A program made the position numbers and the translations under genes. The notes beneath the pieces are model-generated. The model did not search any database and had not been told where the DNA came from. It worked only from the letters and a program-made list of their open reading frames with translations. Below, piece after piece: positions 10,866 to 22,019 of a DNA stretch of 60,000 nt (position 1 is the stretch's first letter; the number at the start of each line of letters is the position of its first letter). The stretch is from Polytrichum commune. Lineage: Eukaryota > Streptophyta > Polytrichopsida > Polytrichales > Polytrichaceae. Location: contig OX485808.1 in NCBI GenBank assembly GCA_950295325.1, positions 37,532,527 to 37,592,526 of the forward strand. The letters are read 5' to 3'.

Positions 10866-13780
10866 AACATTGCATCAATTGCAGCATGTTTGTAGCTTCT
10901 TCATGTACTATCCTTTGACTAGCAACAACTTATTTTTCTACATTCACCAATGTGTGCCAACGTGATTCCAAATTGATATGTTTGCTCATCAACAAGCAAC
11001 ACGATAATATTAGAACAGAGACCATTGTTCCTTTGTAATTATGCCTGGTAACCAAAGAGGGCATTGCGAGTGAACCAGGTGTATCATCAGAAATAATAAC
11101 ACACCTCTCCGCTTTCCTTAGGGTACTACTCAGAAACAAGCTTACAGCAACCTCATTTTATGGCCAACTTCTCCTGTGAGGATGTTTCAATATGAGGGTG
11201 CTTAGATTGAGGAAACTACTGAAGCGAAGGAGAGCAAAGCAGACAGCGAGAGGGAGAGGATAAGACCACACCACCTCCAGATCGTTTCTCAGGTCAATCG
11301 AGCTCAAATAAATATTACTTGGCTTTCAATGCTGAATGTTCCATCTCTTGTTTCCTCCCCTGCCAACAGAAACCACAAACCCTTGGGATTCTTTGATTCC
11401 AAGTGAAACAAGAAGGCATGTAATTTACAAATCCTTCAGAACCAAAAAGAATTTGACAGGCAAAAGAAGAACCGGATAGTAAAGAAGACAAGGTAATAAG
11501 CTGCATTACTTACAGAAAGGGTTGGGAGGATCAGACATCCCACTTACCTCTCTTTAAAATTGTGTGCCCCATATACATATGAATACATGTCACTTCAAGC
11601 TACATATTACAGAATTATATAAAGATGTACATGGAGGTTTCACGGACATAATACAATGGAGAGAGCAGTCTTTACTGATAGAATCGATTCACTTGCGTCA
11701 CTTACATTTCCACCGATCCCCTCCAATAAAAGCCTTCATCTTGTATTGGTCTTTAAAAGAAGGGTGTTGTATATGATTATTTACTTCTTGGCAACAAGAC
11801 TGTGAAAAACATAGTAGAAAAGTTGAGTAGGATCAACAAATATAGATGGAGATGATGAACACATGAATGTATAAGACATAGAATCACATGACATATCTAT
11901 CATCCCTTCACTCTCCTCTACAAAACAAGGCAAATTTGGTGTCGAACCTGAGAATTAATGTCAAGTTGGAAGTTAGCCCAAATGGCTTGTCAATTCACAC
12001 ACCTTGGATTCCCCCAGCTTCTGGATTCGCAACCCAGTTTTACCAGAGCAGTTGTACATCGGCAAGAAGTCTTCTATGACCTAATACTTGCAACAACCTA
12101 AACTATTGATGGGGAAATTTGTCTCCAACGATAGAAAGTGGTGATATATCACATACTAACACTTTGTAATATGGATGCAACAACCAAGCCTAATTGCAGA
12201 GTTACTGAAACTGACTGACCTTTGAGTCTGGTGTAGAATCTACGCAACTCGATAAAACATCGTAGAACTTACAGTTCCATCGAAGGGTCGGCCTATACAA
12301 TGAGGAATGCTCGGATCATGGTAATTCGCAAAGCTATCTCCTCCCATCTCTTCCCTCTTTCGATTGTCTGTCGCCTCTGAGCCAACGCCATTGCCAATCC
12401 TACAAAACTACACATCCCCATTCCCGCAGGACTCTGATCCCTAGACCCTAAACTCAAGCAAAAAAATCATCCGGAGATCAGCTGGAATGGCACATGCCAC
12501 ATTTCAATGTCAATTTTCAAGGTTTGAATTCCGCAGCGAGTTGAAGAAAATCTGAGAAATGTTGTGCACACAAGAGCTTGTTAAAATCGGTGTTCTGAAT
12601 AAGATTTTACCTTCAGGAATATATGAATTAAACCAATTCGTCAGTCAATCCGACGTGAACTTCCCAAGTAATATGATGCTAATCAAATATATGACTTCAA
12701 TTTATTATGTGTAGAAGTTTCTTTTGTTGAGTTGATCATGTAAGGTAGCTCAACCTAACACCAACACCAAACTTATCACCACCCAAATGAAAGGGGCTTC
12801 ATTTATAAGCGCTTTATTGAATGGGAGATACTTGAAGGATCTCCCATATTTGTGTCTGATTTGAAGCTTTCCCATACAATTGGGGTGGTCGTGTCTTTGG
12901 TGTTCGCATCAAGTTGAGCTTCCTTAATAAAGGTTATGTAACTCCAATTCTAAATTAATTTGTTTTATTAGAGTGGGTGGAAAATTAATGTGGAAGTAAT
13001 TAATGTGAGCCATACTAACTATCTAGTCATGTTTTTTTTCAATCTTAATGGAGTTTTCCAAACCAACAATTTGAGTATCAGTTCAAGGACAAAAGTAGCA
13101 TAACTTAAAATCACCACCCACATCAATATCCTAGAAAAACAATTCGGGTGGCCCATACTAATTTTAAACTAAATATTTGGCATGGGCTAGGCATTAATAT
13201 GGGTTCTAAAGAATCAATCTAACCCACACTCATAGTGTACCTTACCAAGTGACAAGTTCAACAATGTTAATTAAGCCCTAAAGTCTCAAGCAACATCCAT
13301 TGTTCACTTTCTCTATGATGTAGTTTGTAATGAAGTCATAGTGTAGAAATTTAGTGCAACAAAGTTTTCAATATCAACAAAAGTTTGATGTCCATATCGT
13401 TGGTGTCCTCAAACAACTATTGAAATCAATGTAAGCATGTTATTCAAGTTTGAAACTAAAAAAATTCATGTCACAAATGAGCACTACATGGGTCTCGGTT
13501 GATTAACACATATTAATATACATTATGGTGTTGCAAGGGATGAGTGTAAACATGACTATTCACGGACGAGATAGGAGAAAATGGTAGTTCAAATGAAAAA
13601 TATGGCTAATTTATTCAATGGGGGGGGTATTTCCTTGCCTTTTGTGACCAAGTTGGGAGGCAAATCTTGGCTCTAGTTGGATGTTTTTCACTTGTCACAA
13701 TTTTGTTCATTCATAAAAGTTCTTGGAGCAAATTGAGGGACACTTAGTCGCACCTCTAGTGCTTTTGCCCTTCCAATCGT
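10866..13780. other. Gene-poor region downstream of the kinase
   Basis: The first few hundred bases are probably 3' UTR. The rest is non-coding as far as I can see: frames are short, unrelated to known motifs and equally frequent on both strands. A less AT-rich stretch at about 12290-12480 has promoter-like composition, but no gene follows that I can support. Confidence 0.5.
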
Positions 13781-13788
13781 AAGGTAGA

Positions 13789-14389
13789 GTTGTGCATGAT
13801 CCCATCTATGACCTTGAAGGTTGAGATTGCAAGGTTGCATGATGGAAATGAAGGAGAATTTGAAAGAAAAATTCGAGGCTTGAGGGTAGAGATGAGCCGA
13901 CTCCATACTACAACCTTGAAGGCTCAAGGGTAAAGATGAGCTAGCTTCTTTATGTAGCCTTGAAGGTGGAGATTGCAAGTTGCATGATGAAAAGGGAAAA
14001 GAAATTGGAGGTTTGAGGGTAGAGGTCACCTAGCTCCAACCTACATCCTTGAAGGTTGGGATTGCAAAGTTGTGTGATGAAATGTCTATTGTACCAAAAA
14101 AAAAAAAAAAAAAAAAATCCCTTGTGGAAGTTATAACACAATTCTCAACCTTTAGTAAGAAATGTATCATTGAGACATAACTCACTCAAGAATTCATATG
14201 AAATAAACCATTCTTTTATTGTTTGCAAAAAAACTTAAATTATAATTTATCGAATAAGATTTTGCCCACAAATGATCTGAATGTTGTTTCAATCCATTCA
14301 AACTACATGTCCCATCTATGGCCTCAAATAATAATAACAATAAATGAAATGAAATGAAAATCAAGATCATAGATGGGATCATGCACAAC
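13789..14389. mobile_element. MITE-like element with 22-bp perfect inverted ends
   Basis: The arms at 13789-13810 and 14368-14389 are perfect inverted copies (GTTGTGCATGATCCCATCTATG), bounding ~600 bp of non-coding DNA. The interior holds tandem repeats and a 20-odd-A run. No clear target duplication is visible, so it could also be a plain inverted repeat. Confidence 0.55.
13805..14080. repeat. Degenerate ~90-150 bp tandem repeat
   Basis: CCTTGAAGGTTGAGATTGCA and close variants start at about 13811, 13960 and 14047, with GAGGGTAGAG(A/G)T and TTGCATGATG(A/G)AA between them. Diverged minisatellite-like copies; frames on the minus strand through it are artefacts of the repeat. Confidence 0.65.
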
Positions 14390-14519
14390 TATCATTCGTT
14401 AAATATGACATTTGTTGCACCATTCGATGGGCAACCTACTCCATTCGTTATATATCTTTATTTTATTTTTTAATCCTTTTTTCAGTTTTATATTGGTGAG
14501 GAAGGAAGAAGAGCATGAT

Positions 14520-15271
14520 GGATCATCTTGAAAGAATAGGGAGGATTTTTGTTGCATTGGCTTTATCATGGTGTTTGCACATAATTATGCAACATGTGCT
14601 TGATATGTAAGCATTGGCACTCAATGGAGAATGGGATAATGCCTTGATTTTTAGCATTTGCTTTGAGAGTATGAACATAAGTGATTGTAGTGTATGGACA
14701 TTTGAGAGAAATACAGGATTCACCAACAGGTTATTATTGGGTTTTTTACAAAAAAAATGCTCAAGTAAAGAACTCATGTATCTCATAATACAATCAAGTT
14801 TCTTTGTGAGAGGTTAGGTCTGTATTTACACGTATAAGAGGGGCAATTTTAATTGTGAGTAGAGTTGCAATGTCATTACAAAGGTTTGGGATTGGAAATA
14901 TCTTCTATACCATAAGAGAGGTATATGAGATGGTCGAAAGTGCAATTTCAAAAATTGTGAGAAGGTTTTGAAGATTAATAAAAGTTCATTTGCAATGCAC
15001 TTTTATGCAATCTCCAAATTTAGCTCAGTTCAAGGTTTTAACACAAGAACTTAAGGCACTTTATGGGATTCCTCACATGATCGTAACAATTGATGAATCT
15101 CCCATTCTAATTCTTACACTTGTAATTGGAAGAGAAAATTATTATTGTCAAAAATCACTTCACTCGGCTTTACTACAAGATATTGTTGACATAAAATATG
15201 TATTTTGGGATTACGAATTCGGATGGACGGGAAGCATGTATGATTGGACATTACTTCAATTAAAAAACTAG
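14520..15271 (+). pseudogene. PIF/Harbinger transposase remnant
   Basis: The clearest part, 14990-15271, reads LKALYGIPHMIVTIDESPIL, then ENYYCQKSLHSALLQDIVDI and YVFWDYEFGWTGSMYDWTLL. These are the hallmarks of the DDE nuclease of PIF/Harbinger (HARBI1-like) transposases: the IPN-type segment with the first catalytic Asp, the YYxRKxxHS block, and the second Asp in the WDxxxG..GSxHD block. The open frame ends at 15271, before the region where the third catalytic acid would lie, and the flanking frames are broken. It is a dead relic. Frames at 14614-14817 may be part of the same element. Inverted ends were not found. Confidence 0.75.
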
Positions 15272-15299
15272 AAGAAGTTACATGAAAGGTAAATTTTTA

Positions 15300-17570
15300 T
15301 CATATAAGCTAATCGAAGATTGTGCATATTCAGTTTAGCCATGGGGTTATAGCCTAATCAAAAGTTGTTTAAAGTGTTTGGAAGGTTATAAAGCTAATTG
15401 AAATTTTATTCAAAGTTTTACTCGCATGTGCATGTAACATGTTTTCAGGATTCTAAAAGAAAGATGAAAAAATATTATGAGAAGGGTTGATGTACCTTTA
15501 TGACAGAAGGTTGATATGGTTTTTACATAATATGTATATAGTTAGAAAAAACAAGTTTGATAACAAAGGGTTAGAAGAAACATAAAGATAGTTACAAATA
15601 AGAACCAAAAACATAAGTCATTGAGAGAAGAACAGGAAATAAAGGCTCCAATAGTAGCACTAGTTGAAATAAAATGTGACATTAGTATAAAAAAATAAAT
15701 CTAGAAAGATGTGAAGTATGAAATAAAGAGATGGATTTTTTTGATAAAAAAGATAACATCTATTGCTGGAGGCTACAAAAATGCGTGAAGCAATGACTGT
15801 ATCATTATGACAAATGAAGTTTTTTAAAGAAATATCAAATATATAATCTAGGATATGAACTTTGAATCTAACATGAATGAGTGAATACCATTTCTATATT
15901 AATGTTGCTATATGAACATCCATATTCTTCAATAATTTTTTTGTAGACTGAAATGATGCTATGAAACTAGAACAATTGTTAACTATTTGTTCTATAATTT
16001 CTTCCATCTTGTCTTCAATTTTATTTTATTTTATTTATTATAGTACTAAGAAGTAGACTTCCCTCATGTGAATTAAATTGCATGTCTTTAACTACCTTAT
16101 TATTGATTATTGTTTTGAGCATTTGTTGGCATTTGATTGAACACACTTACACGTTGTTCATTCCACATATCAATATGCTTATAGTATTGATATTCACGTC
16201 TATCATCACCTACAATTTCATCCAAATTTTTTTCATTTTTGTACTCAATAAAAAATATTTTGTATTTCTTTTCATAAACCAACTAGATCTTTTCAAAGTT
16301 GCACAAACTTAAAATTATACAAACATGCAACTTATTTCAAACATTCATATCCACATATAATCATTCAAATTTAGAATAAACTAAAATATATCTCAAACTC
16401 TATCAACTTGAGATAAATAACTCAGTGGTCTAAGCCTTCACAAAGACATCGGCCTTGATACTCAAAAATTGAGTTCAATTCTCCATACATACTTCAAGCG
16501 CTAAATACATAATGACATAAAAATAGGCCCAAGGCTAAAGCTAAGGCCTTTCAAAAGGCCCAATTTGAATCTAATCTTTTGCAATATTCACATCCTCATT
16601 TCTAACAAACTATTGCATACCTTGTTTTTTTACAATTATTTTTTCATCTCATCACAATTAGGGTTTTAATTTCATAAAACCCGCTATTTAATAGAGATCT
16701 CATCTTCATCTTCCAAATCACCCAATTCAATTGCATCATTCTTTTTTTTCTTTTTTATTGCTCTTTTCAATATTGAAATTGGTGCCCTACTTATTTTCTC
16801 ATTATGGTCTTCTTCTTTTGTAATAGTCTCTTTCACCTTTCCTCCCATGATCGCATCTCCATTACCTTCAACATTTTGGTGGCATGTGCAATCTAGTCAT
16901 TTTAAATGCATCATTAAACAATTGAAAAATGGTCACATTCCTACTTGCCAAAGAGGGTCTATGCAACCCGAATTGTAGTTGATTCCATGTCATCAAGGAG
17001 AATTCTAGCTTTATTTTCGCGTTCCGAAACTATTATCGTTTTATAATAAACTTACCATTAAGGAGAGAAAATTATTAAATAAAACTCAAAACAAAGTTTA
17101 TTACAAACACATATACATGAAAATTGCAAAAACCTGGAATTATGTGCAGTTGGGAAGACGACCTTCTATCATATTTTAAACTAATTTTATATGGAAAAAT
17201 TATAGTTGAAAAAAATATGTTAAAATAACCATGGTAGCTAATGGCAATTGTTTGATTGTCATGGTTTGCTGGTATTTGTATCAGGCCTACTTCTACAAAG
17301 TAGGATTGAGCCCAAAATGGTGTTCACATGTATTATTAACCCTTTGAAACTATTAGAAGTTATGTTTTGATGTTTTATGATTATTCACAAAAATATAAAA
17401 AGAATGAGGCTTGAGTGAAGTTATGTTTAGACCTTAGGTTGATTAGAAGTTTAGCGGTGTGAAGAAAGTTCCTTAGTTAGGTGAGCATAGTGTGTGGTGA
17501 ACCAAGGGTGGCTCCTTGAGTTAAATGTTTGAATTAGGATTTATGTTGTTGGTTTAAGAGTTGAAGACTT
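15300..17570. other. AT-rich non-coding region
   Basis: No supported gene. The stretch is poly-A/T rich with short frames of low complexity, such as the Ile/Phe-rich frames around 16082-16312. It may include further sequence of the Harbinger relic. Confidence 0.5.
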
Positions 17571-17574
17571 AAAA

Positions 17575-17745
17575 GATAATATGAGAGCCTACAAAGTAGG
17601 AAAAGATAAAAAAGTTTATCTTGAATCTTGGGGGTGCTCACCTACTCCCTTGAAGGCTTAAAAAATAGGATAAGAGCCTACAAAATAGGAAAGGATCAAA
17701 AGATTTATCTTGAGCCTTGGAGGTGCTCACCTACTTCCTTTCACC
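17575..17745. repeat. ~95-bp tandem duplication
   Basis: Two copies of a unit share GAGCCTACAAA(G/A)TAGGAAA, TTTATCTTGA and GGTGCTCACCTACT, at about 17585-17660 and 17669-17740. Confidence 0.75.
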
Positions 17746-18084
17746 TCACTATATAATCCTCACTCTTCCCTCTCCTTTTCTTTCTTTCTTTTGTGCTCCT
17801 TGTCACCCCACGTGTTATGAGTGTAGGTGTGTGGGAAGCAAGAAAGGAGCACGTATGTGTGCAAGGTCTCAAGGTGAAGAACCAAGACTAATTAGCCTTG
17901 AAGTTAGTTGACACTTGTTAGGAATAGTCTTTAGTTTGAGGCATTTAGAACTTAGCTCGTTGTGTTCAACTTATAGAATTTAGACTTATATCATTTAAAT
18001 TTATAGTGTTTAGAATTATGACATTTAGAATTGTAGCATCTAGATTCATGTTAGATTTAAAGCATTCAACCTTGTAGGCTTTAA

Positions 18085-18315
18085 GGCGGAGGCCACTTAG
18101 GCTAGCTGCTGGTTTGAAGTTGGAGGCAGTCGGCTTAGTTGCTGGTTTGAAGTTGGAAGCAGTTGGCTTAGCTGCTGGTTTATAGTTAGAGGCAGTCGGG
18201 CTTAGCTGCTGGTTTGAAGTTGGAGGCAGTTAGGCTTAGCGGCTGGGTTGAAGAGGGAGGCTAGTTAGGCCTAGCGGCTGGGTTAAGTAGGGCCAGTTAG
18301 ATTTAGCGAATGGGT
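18085..18315. repeat. ~38-bp minisatellite
   Basis: About six imperfect copies of GCTGCTGGTTTGAAGTTGGA-type units alternate with CAGT(C/T)GGCTTA. The later copies drift to GCGGCTGGGTTGAAGAGGGA. Neighbouring DNA (17970-18060) has short TTTAGA(A/C)TT repeats. Confidence 0.85.
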
Positions 18316-19058
18316 TAAGGAGAAATCTAGTTCCAACTAATTGTGCACTCCCGAATCTAAGCTAGATCTACAAGCTAAGTTACTACTAGTTAGTGAGGAT
18401 GGTTAATTAGACTAATTAGTTAGGCTAGAGAGTTAGGCTAGTTGGTTTAGTGGTTGCATTATGAGATGAAGTTGGGAAGGATTTGTGAAGGACTTGTGGA
18501 AGAGGAGGTAATGTTAAGTTATATAAGTGTTTTTCAACACTTGTATTAAAACTTATGTGTCTCATGAAATCAACACATTATAGCCTCAGCGAGGTGTCAT
18601 GCACCAGTGAAGAATCGACTGCCATAACCAAAGTTGCAAGGGAGAAATCATTGAAGGCATGCATGACAAAGGTAGTGGGTGGACTCTGGGAAAAGCCAAG
18701 GATGTGTCTATGCACAAGGTTCACACTAATAAAATGTCATGATTTGAATTAAGTTAGAAACTCATCAAGGTAGAACGTACATCTTATGTTACCATAAGTT
18801 GTTATGTTACACATGTGATCTCCAAACCTATTATCCGGACTAGGACGCTTAAGGGTGGTAGGTTTGGCCTCACAGTAGGCCTAATGCAAATTTTGGCAAA
18901 CCATGAAACCTTATCCATAGTCTACCATGTATGACTCCATGTATATTTCTCATCCATGAAATTTCCTTTGGGCCTTTAAGCCTTCAGCTTCTAGTGTGAA
19001 ACAAACTTGGACGGTCTCTGTCCGTTTTTACCAATGAGAGTTTTTAGATTGCAATGGT

Positions 19059-19570
19059 CACGGGCCCACGGGTAGATCACTCTAAGGCATTTTTGTGCAC
19101 CACGTGCGACTGGGGGTTTTTTGTTTTGGGACTATTTACCCTCAAGGGCTGAATTAAAGCCTCCCTATAATTACTTAAATTTCAAAAATGACCCATTTGT
19201 TTGCACCCTTCCATTACTTATATTGTCCAAGTCACTGCAATTTTTTGTACTCTATATTCCTTTTAAGTAATTTTGGTCAGACGAAAATCCCAATTATCAT
19301 CCATCCCCGTGAGTCCTAAACCCATTTACATACCATCTAAACATACCTTCTAGGATCCTTATCTTCAGCCCCTATATTAATTTTACAAAAAAATAATGGC
19401 CCACGTTTTATGTCCATCTAACTTACTTATAATGGGATTGTCTACATTTAATGGCCCCTTCATTATTTGGAATTCCTTTATAATTTTTATTTCAAATGAT
19501 TTTAATCCTCTCTATATTATGCCGCACGTCGTTTTTAAAATGCACTAAGTGATCTACCCGTGCACGGGCC
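19059..19570. mobile_element. 496-bp MITE with 8-bp target duplication (hAT-like size)
   Basis: The inverted ends CACGGGTAGATCACT (19067) and AGTGATCTACCCGTG (ending 19562) are flanked by an exact 8-bp direct repeat, CACGGGCC, at 19059-19066 and 19563-19570. No coding capacity. An 8-bp duplication is what hAT transposases make, although the ends do not match the usual hAT consensus. The target is itself a dispersed repeat also present near 23770-23820. Confidence 0.8.
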
Positions 19571-20077
19571 TTCAATCTTGTGTGCAAAGTGGCCCTAAGC
19601 TTCAAAACCTCATGAACTCAGCCACTAGAGATTTGTGGTGTCTATGTAAACTCATCCCTTAAGAAGGTGACGATGCAAATTTTGTTCATGACTTGAAATT
19701 GATAAATTTCAAATGATTGCACTTCATAAACAACACGAGAAACCTTGAATTAATTTGGTGAGGTTTAGTTGAAATGAATATGTCCTCAATCTTGTAGGGC
19801 ACTTGTTGTTACTAAACTCCCTCCATCCACAATGAATGAGTTTACATGAACATCATGAACCCCAAGCATGAGCTCCACCCTTGATACGCAACCTATCATT
19901 GGGTACAACTTCCATATAGGTTCCACCAAGGACACCTTTATGCGGAATCATGACAAATTATATACAACTTGTTGTAGTTGGCATCTTTGACCCTTACTGA
20001 GGGTGTCGAAGAAGTTAAAGATGCCAAATACATATATGTGTTGTTTAAAATCACCATATGTGTGGTGTTTTAAGGCA

Positions 20078-20164
20078 CCCTTTATCGACAAACTTAATAA
20101 CATAAGGTATCCCATGTCTTGTGTCAATGGGTTGCCTTGTGTTATTAAGTCTGTCAATAAAGGG
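20078..20164. repeat. Long near-perfect hairpin
   Basis: Two 38-nt arms (20078-20115 and 20127-20164) are inverted copies with 33 of 38 positions matching, separated by an 11-nt loop. The arm core is ACTTAATAACA. The folded RNA would resemble a microRNA or small-RNA precursor, but it could equally be a short foldback repeat. Confidence 0.7.
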
Positions 20165-20965
20165 CGGAATATAATAATGACAAGGGATTGAGTTACCAAA
20201 CAATGATAGGGGTACAACATGATGAACAAGAACACTACGACAACACGATTGAGCACTACAATAATACCTATTAAATGCTCAAGAGTTGAGGTTGTGAGTG
20301 GAAAAACCTTGTGACCCTCTACAGGTTTTGTACCATCCTAAACACAACACCCTATATGTAGTTCTACAAAAAAAAGAAAAAAGAAAAAGAAAAAAAGAAG
20401 TTAAAAATACACGACATTGTAGAGTACCACATAATATTTATAATACAATGTGTGAATAGAATTGATGTTGTATTACATTGAATATTTTTCAAAAACATTT
20501 TTTGCAAAAATAAAGAACACCCCATATTAGGTCTCACCTTATTTTTAATATTTTGCTAGTGAGGAACCCGTGATTTCAATATGATCTACACTGATATGCA
20601 ATTTCGTTGCATTTGCAATTTAGTTTGCTACAAAACGACAAGAAGAAACACGATAGTTCCTTGAAAAGTCGTGAGATGTCATCAATGGAGTCATGGACCG
20701 ATCGCACATGAAGAACCAAAAGTATAAAACCGCTTTTTGGTATGAATCCCATAATGAATTTGGAAGTGAAAGCTGCTTTGAAGATTCACCATCATTCATA
20801 AATAAAATAGAAATAGAAATAAAATAGAAATGAAATAGAAATCTTATTGTTTTGATGAGAGACAAGTTGATGGATAAGTTGGCTTAAATCGCATCTATGG
20901 ATGGGTGGCTGAAATCATTCAATGAACGTCTACTTCAATGAACGGGGAGAGAAAGCCACCTGCTA

Positions 20966-21556
20966 CAGTTGTTTTGTCTAATTAGTGTGGGTTCCCATTT
21001 GGAATTACATGTTGCTTGTTACAGTTGTTTATAGACATTATTGTTTTTTACCAACTAAGTTATATCATGTTCTTCAGTGTGCATACTAACTACACTAAAT
21101 GTGATACTTGATGTCACCAATTCTAATTGTCTTGCTAAATACTAATTGGAAAAAGCGGTATAGTGTCACCGACACTAAATGTTAACCCAACATTACTTGT
21201 CGTTCCTTGTGAATTTTTTGGGGGGATTATGGATTTACAGTGTTGCAGTTACTGTCACTTACCAAGTGGTTTTTCATCCAACTTTCAATCATCCATGACA
21301 ATATTTCATCACATGTTGCTGACAAGAGAAGGTAGGGTTTTGGCCAATGGATGAACTCATCCATCATCCATGACAATATTTGTTCACTTATTTATAAGAA
21401 GTGTCATCCAAAAAGTTACCATGGTGACATTAAATACTATATTACACTAAATATCATATTTAGTATACTTATTGGGTAAAAAATGATACTCTCGGTAATA
21501 TATTATAGTAATGCATAACTTCAAATGGTAACCCACACTAATCAGACAAAACAATG
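20966..21556. mobile_element. 591-bp MITE, TA-flanked, TGTTTTGTCTAAT ends
   Basis: The ends CAGTTGTTTTGTCTAATTAG and the complementary CAAAACAATG are flanked by TA on both sides (20964-20965 and 21557-21558). The inverted ends extend ~35 bp through AGTGTGGGTT and CCATTTG. The interior carries the palindrome ACTAAATATGATATTTAGT variants. Non-coding. TA duplication indicates mobilisation by a Tc1/mariner-type transposase. Confidence 0.75.
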
Positions 21557-22019
21557 TAGTTATAGATGAACCGGATGAGTTTGAGAAATAACTACACTAA
21601 ATATGATATTTAATGTCACTTATTATTTGAAATTACGCAAAGTTATAATTGTGAACATATTACCTATTAATATTAGTGTAATACACTAATATTAACAACA
21701 TATCACACTAATATTAATACCATATTACACCAGTAAAAATATATAGGAAACTCCAAATAGTAAATGGCAATAAATATCATATATAGTGTAGTTGAAGTTC
21801 AAGACTTCAAGAAAATTACCCATCATTTTAGAAGAATATGTAGAATATACCTCAAATTGTTAAAGGTAAACCATGTACATAACCAATTGGACTTGGAAAC
21901 ACTAGGATCCCCATTGACGGCCACTTCACACACAACCCAAGAGCTGTGACCATGAATTTGTGTGAGCCCAAATGAAAGTGTCCAAAGGCCGTCCCAACAC
22001 ACCTCCAACATCATGTAGT

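Noticed and set aside
13688-14141. Minus-strand frames with Ser/Pro/Leu-rich product
   Set aside because: They run through diverged tandem repeats and a poly-A run; no conserved motif.
16082-16312. Hydrophobic Ile/Phe/Leu-rich frame resembling membrane segments
   Set aside because: AT-rich DNA readily gives such frames; no homologue or context supports it.
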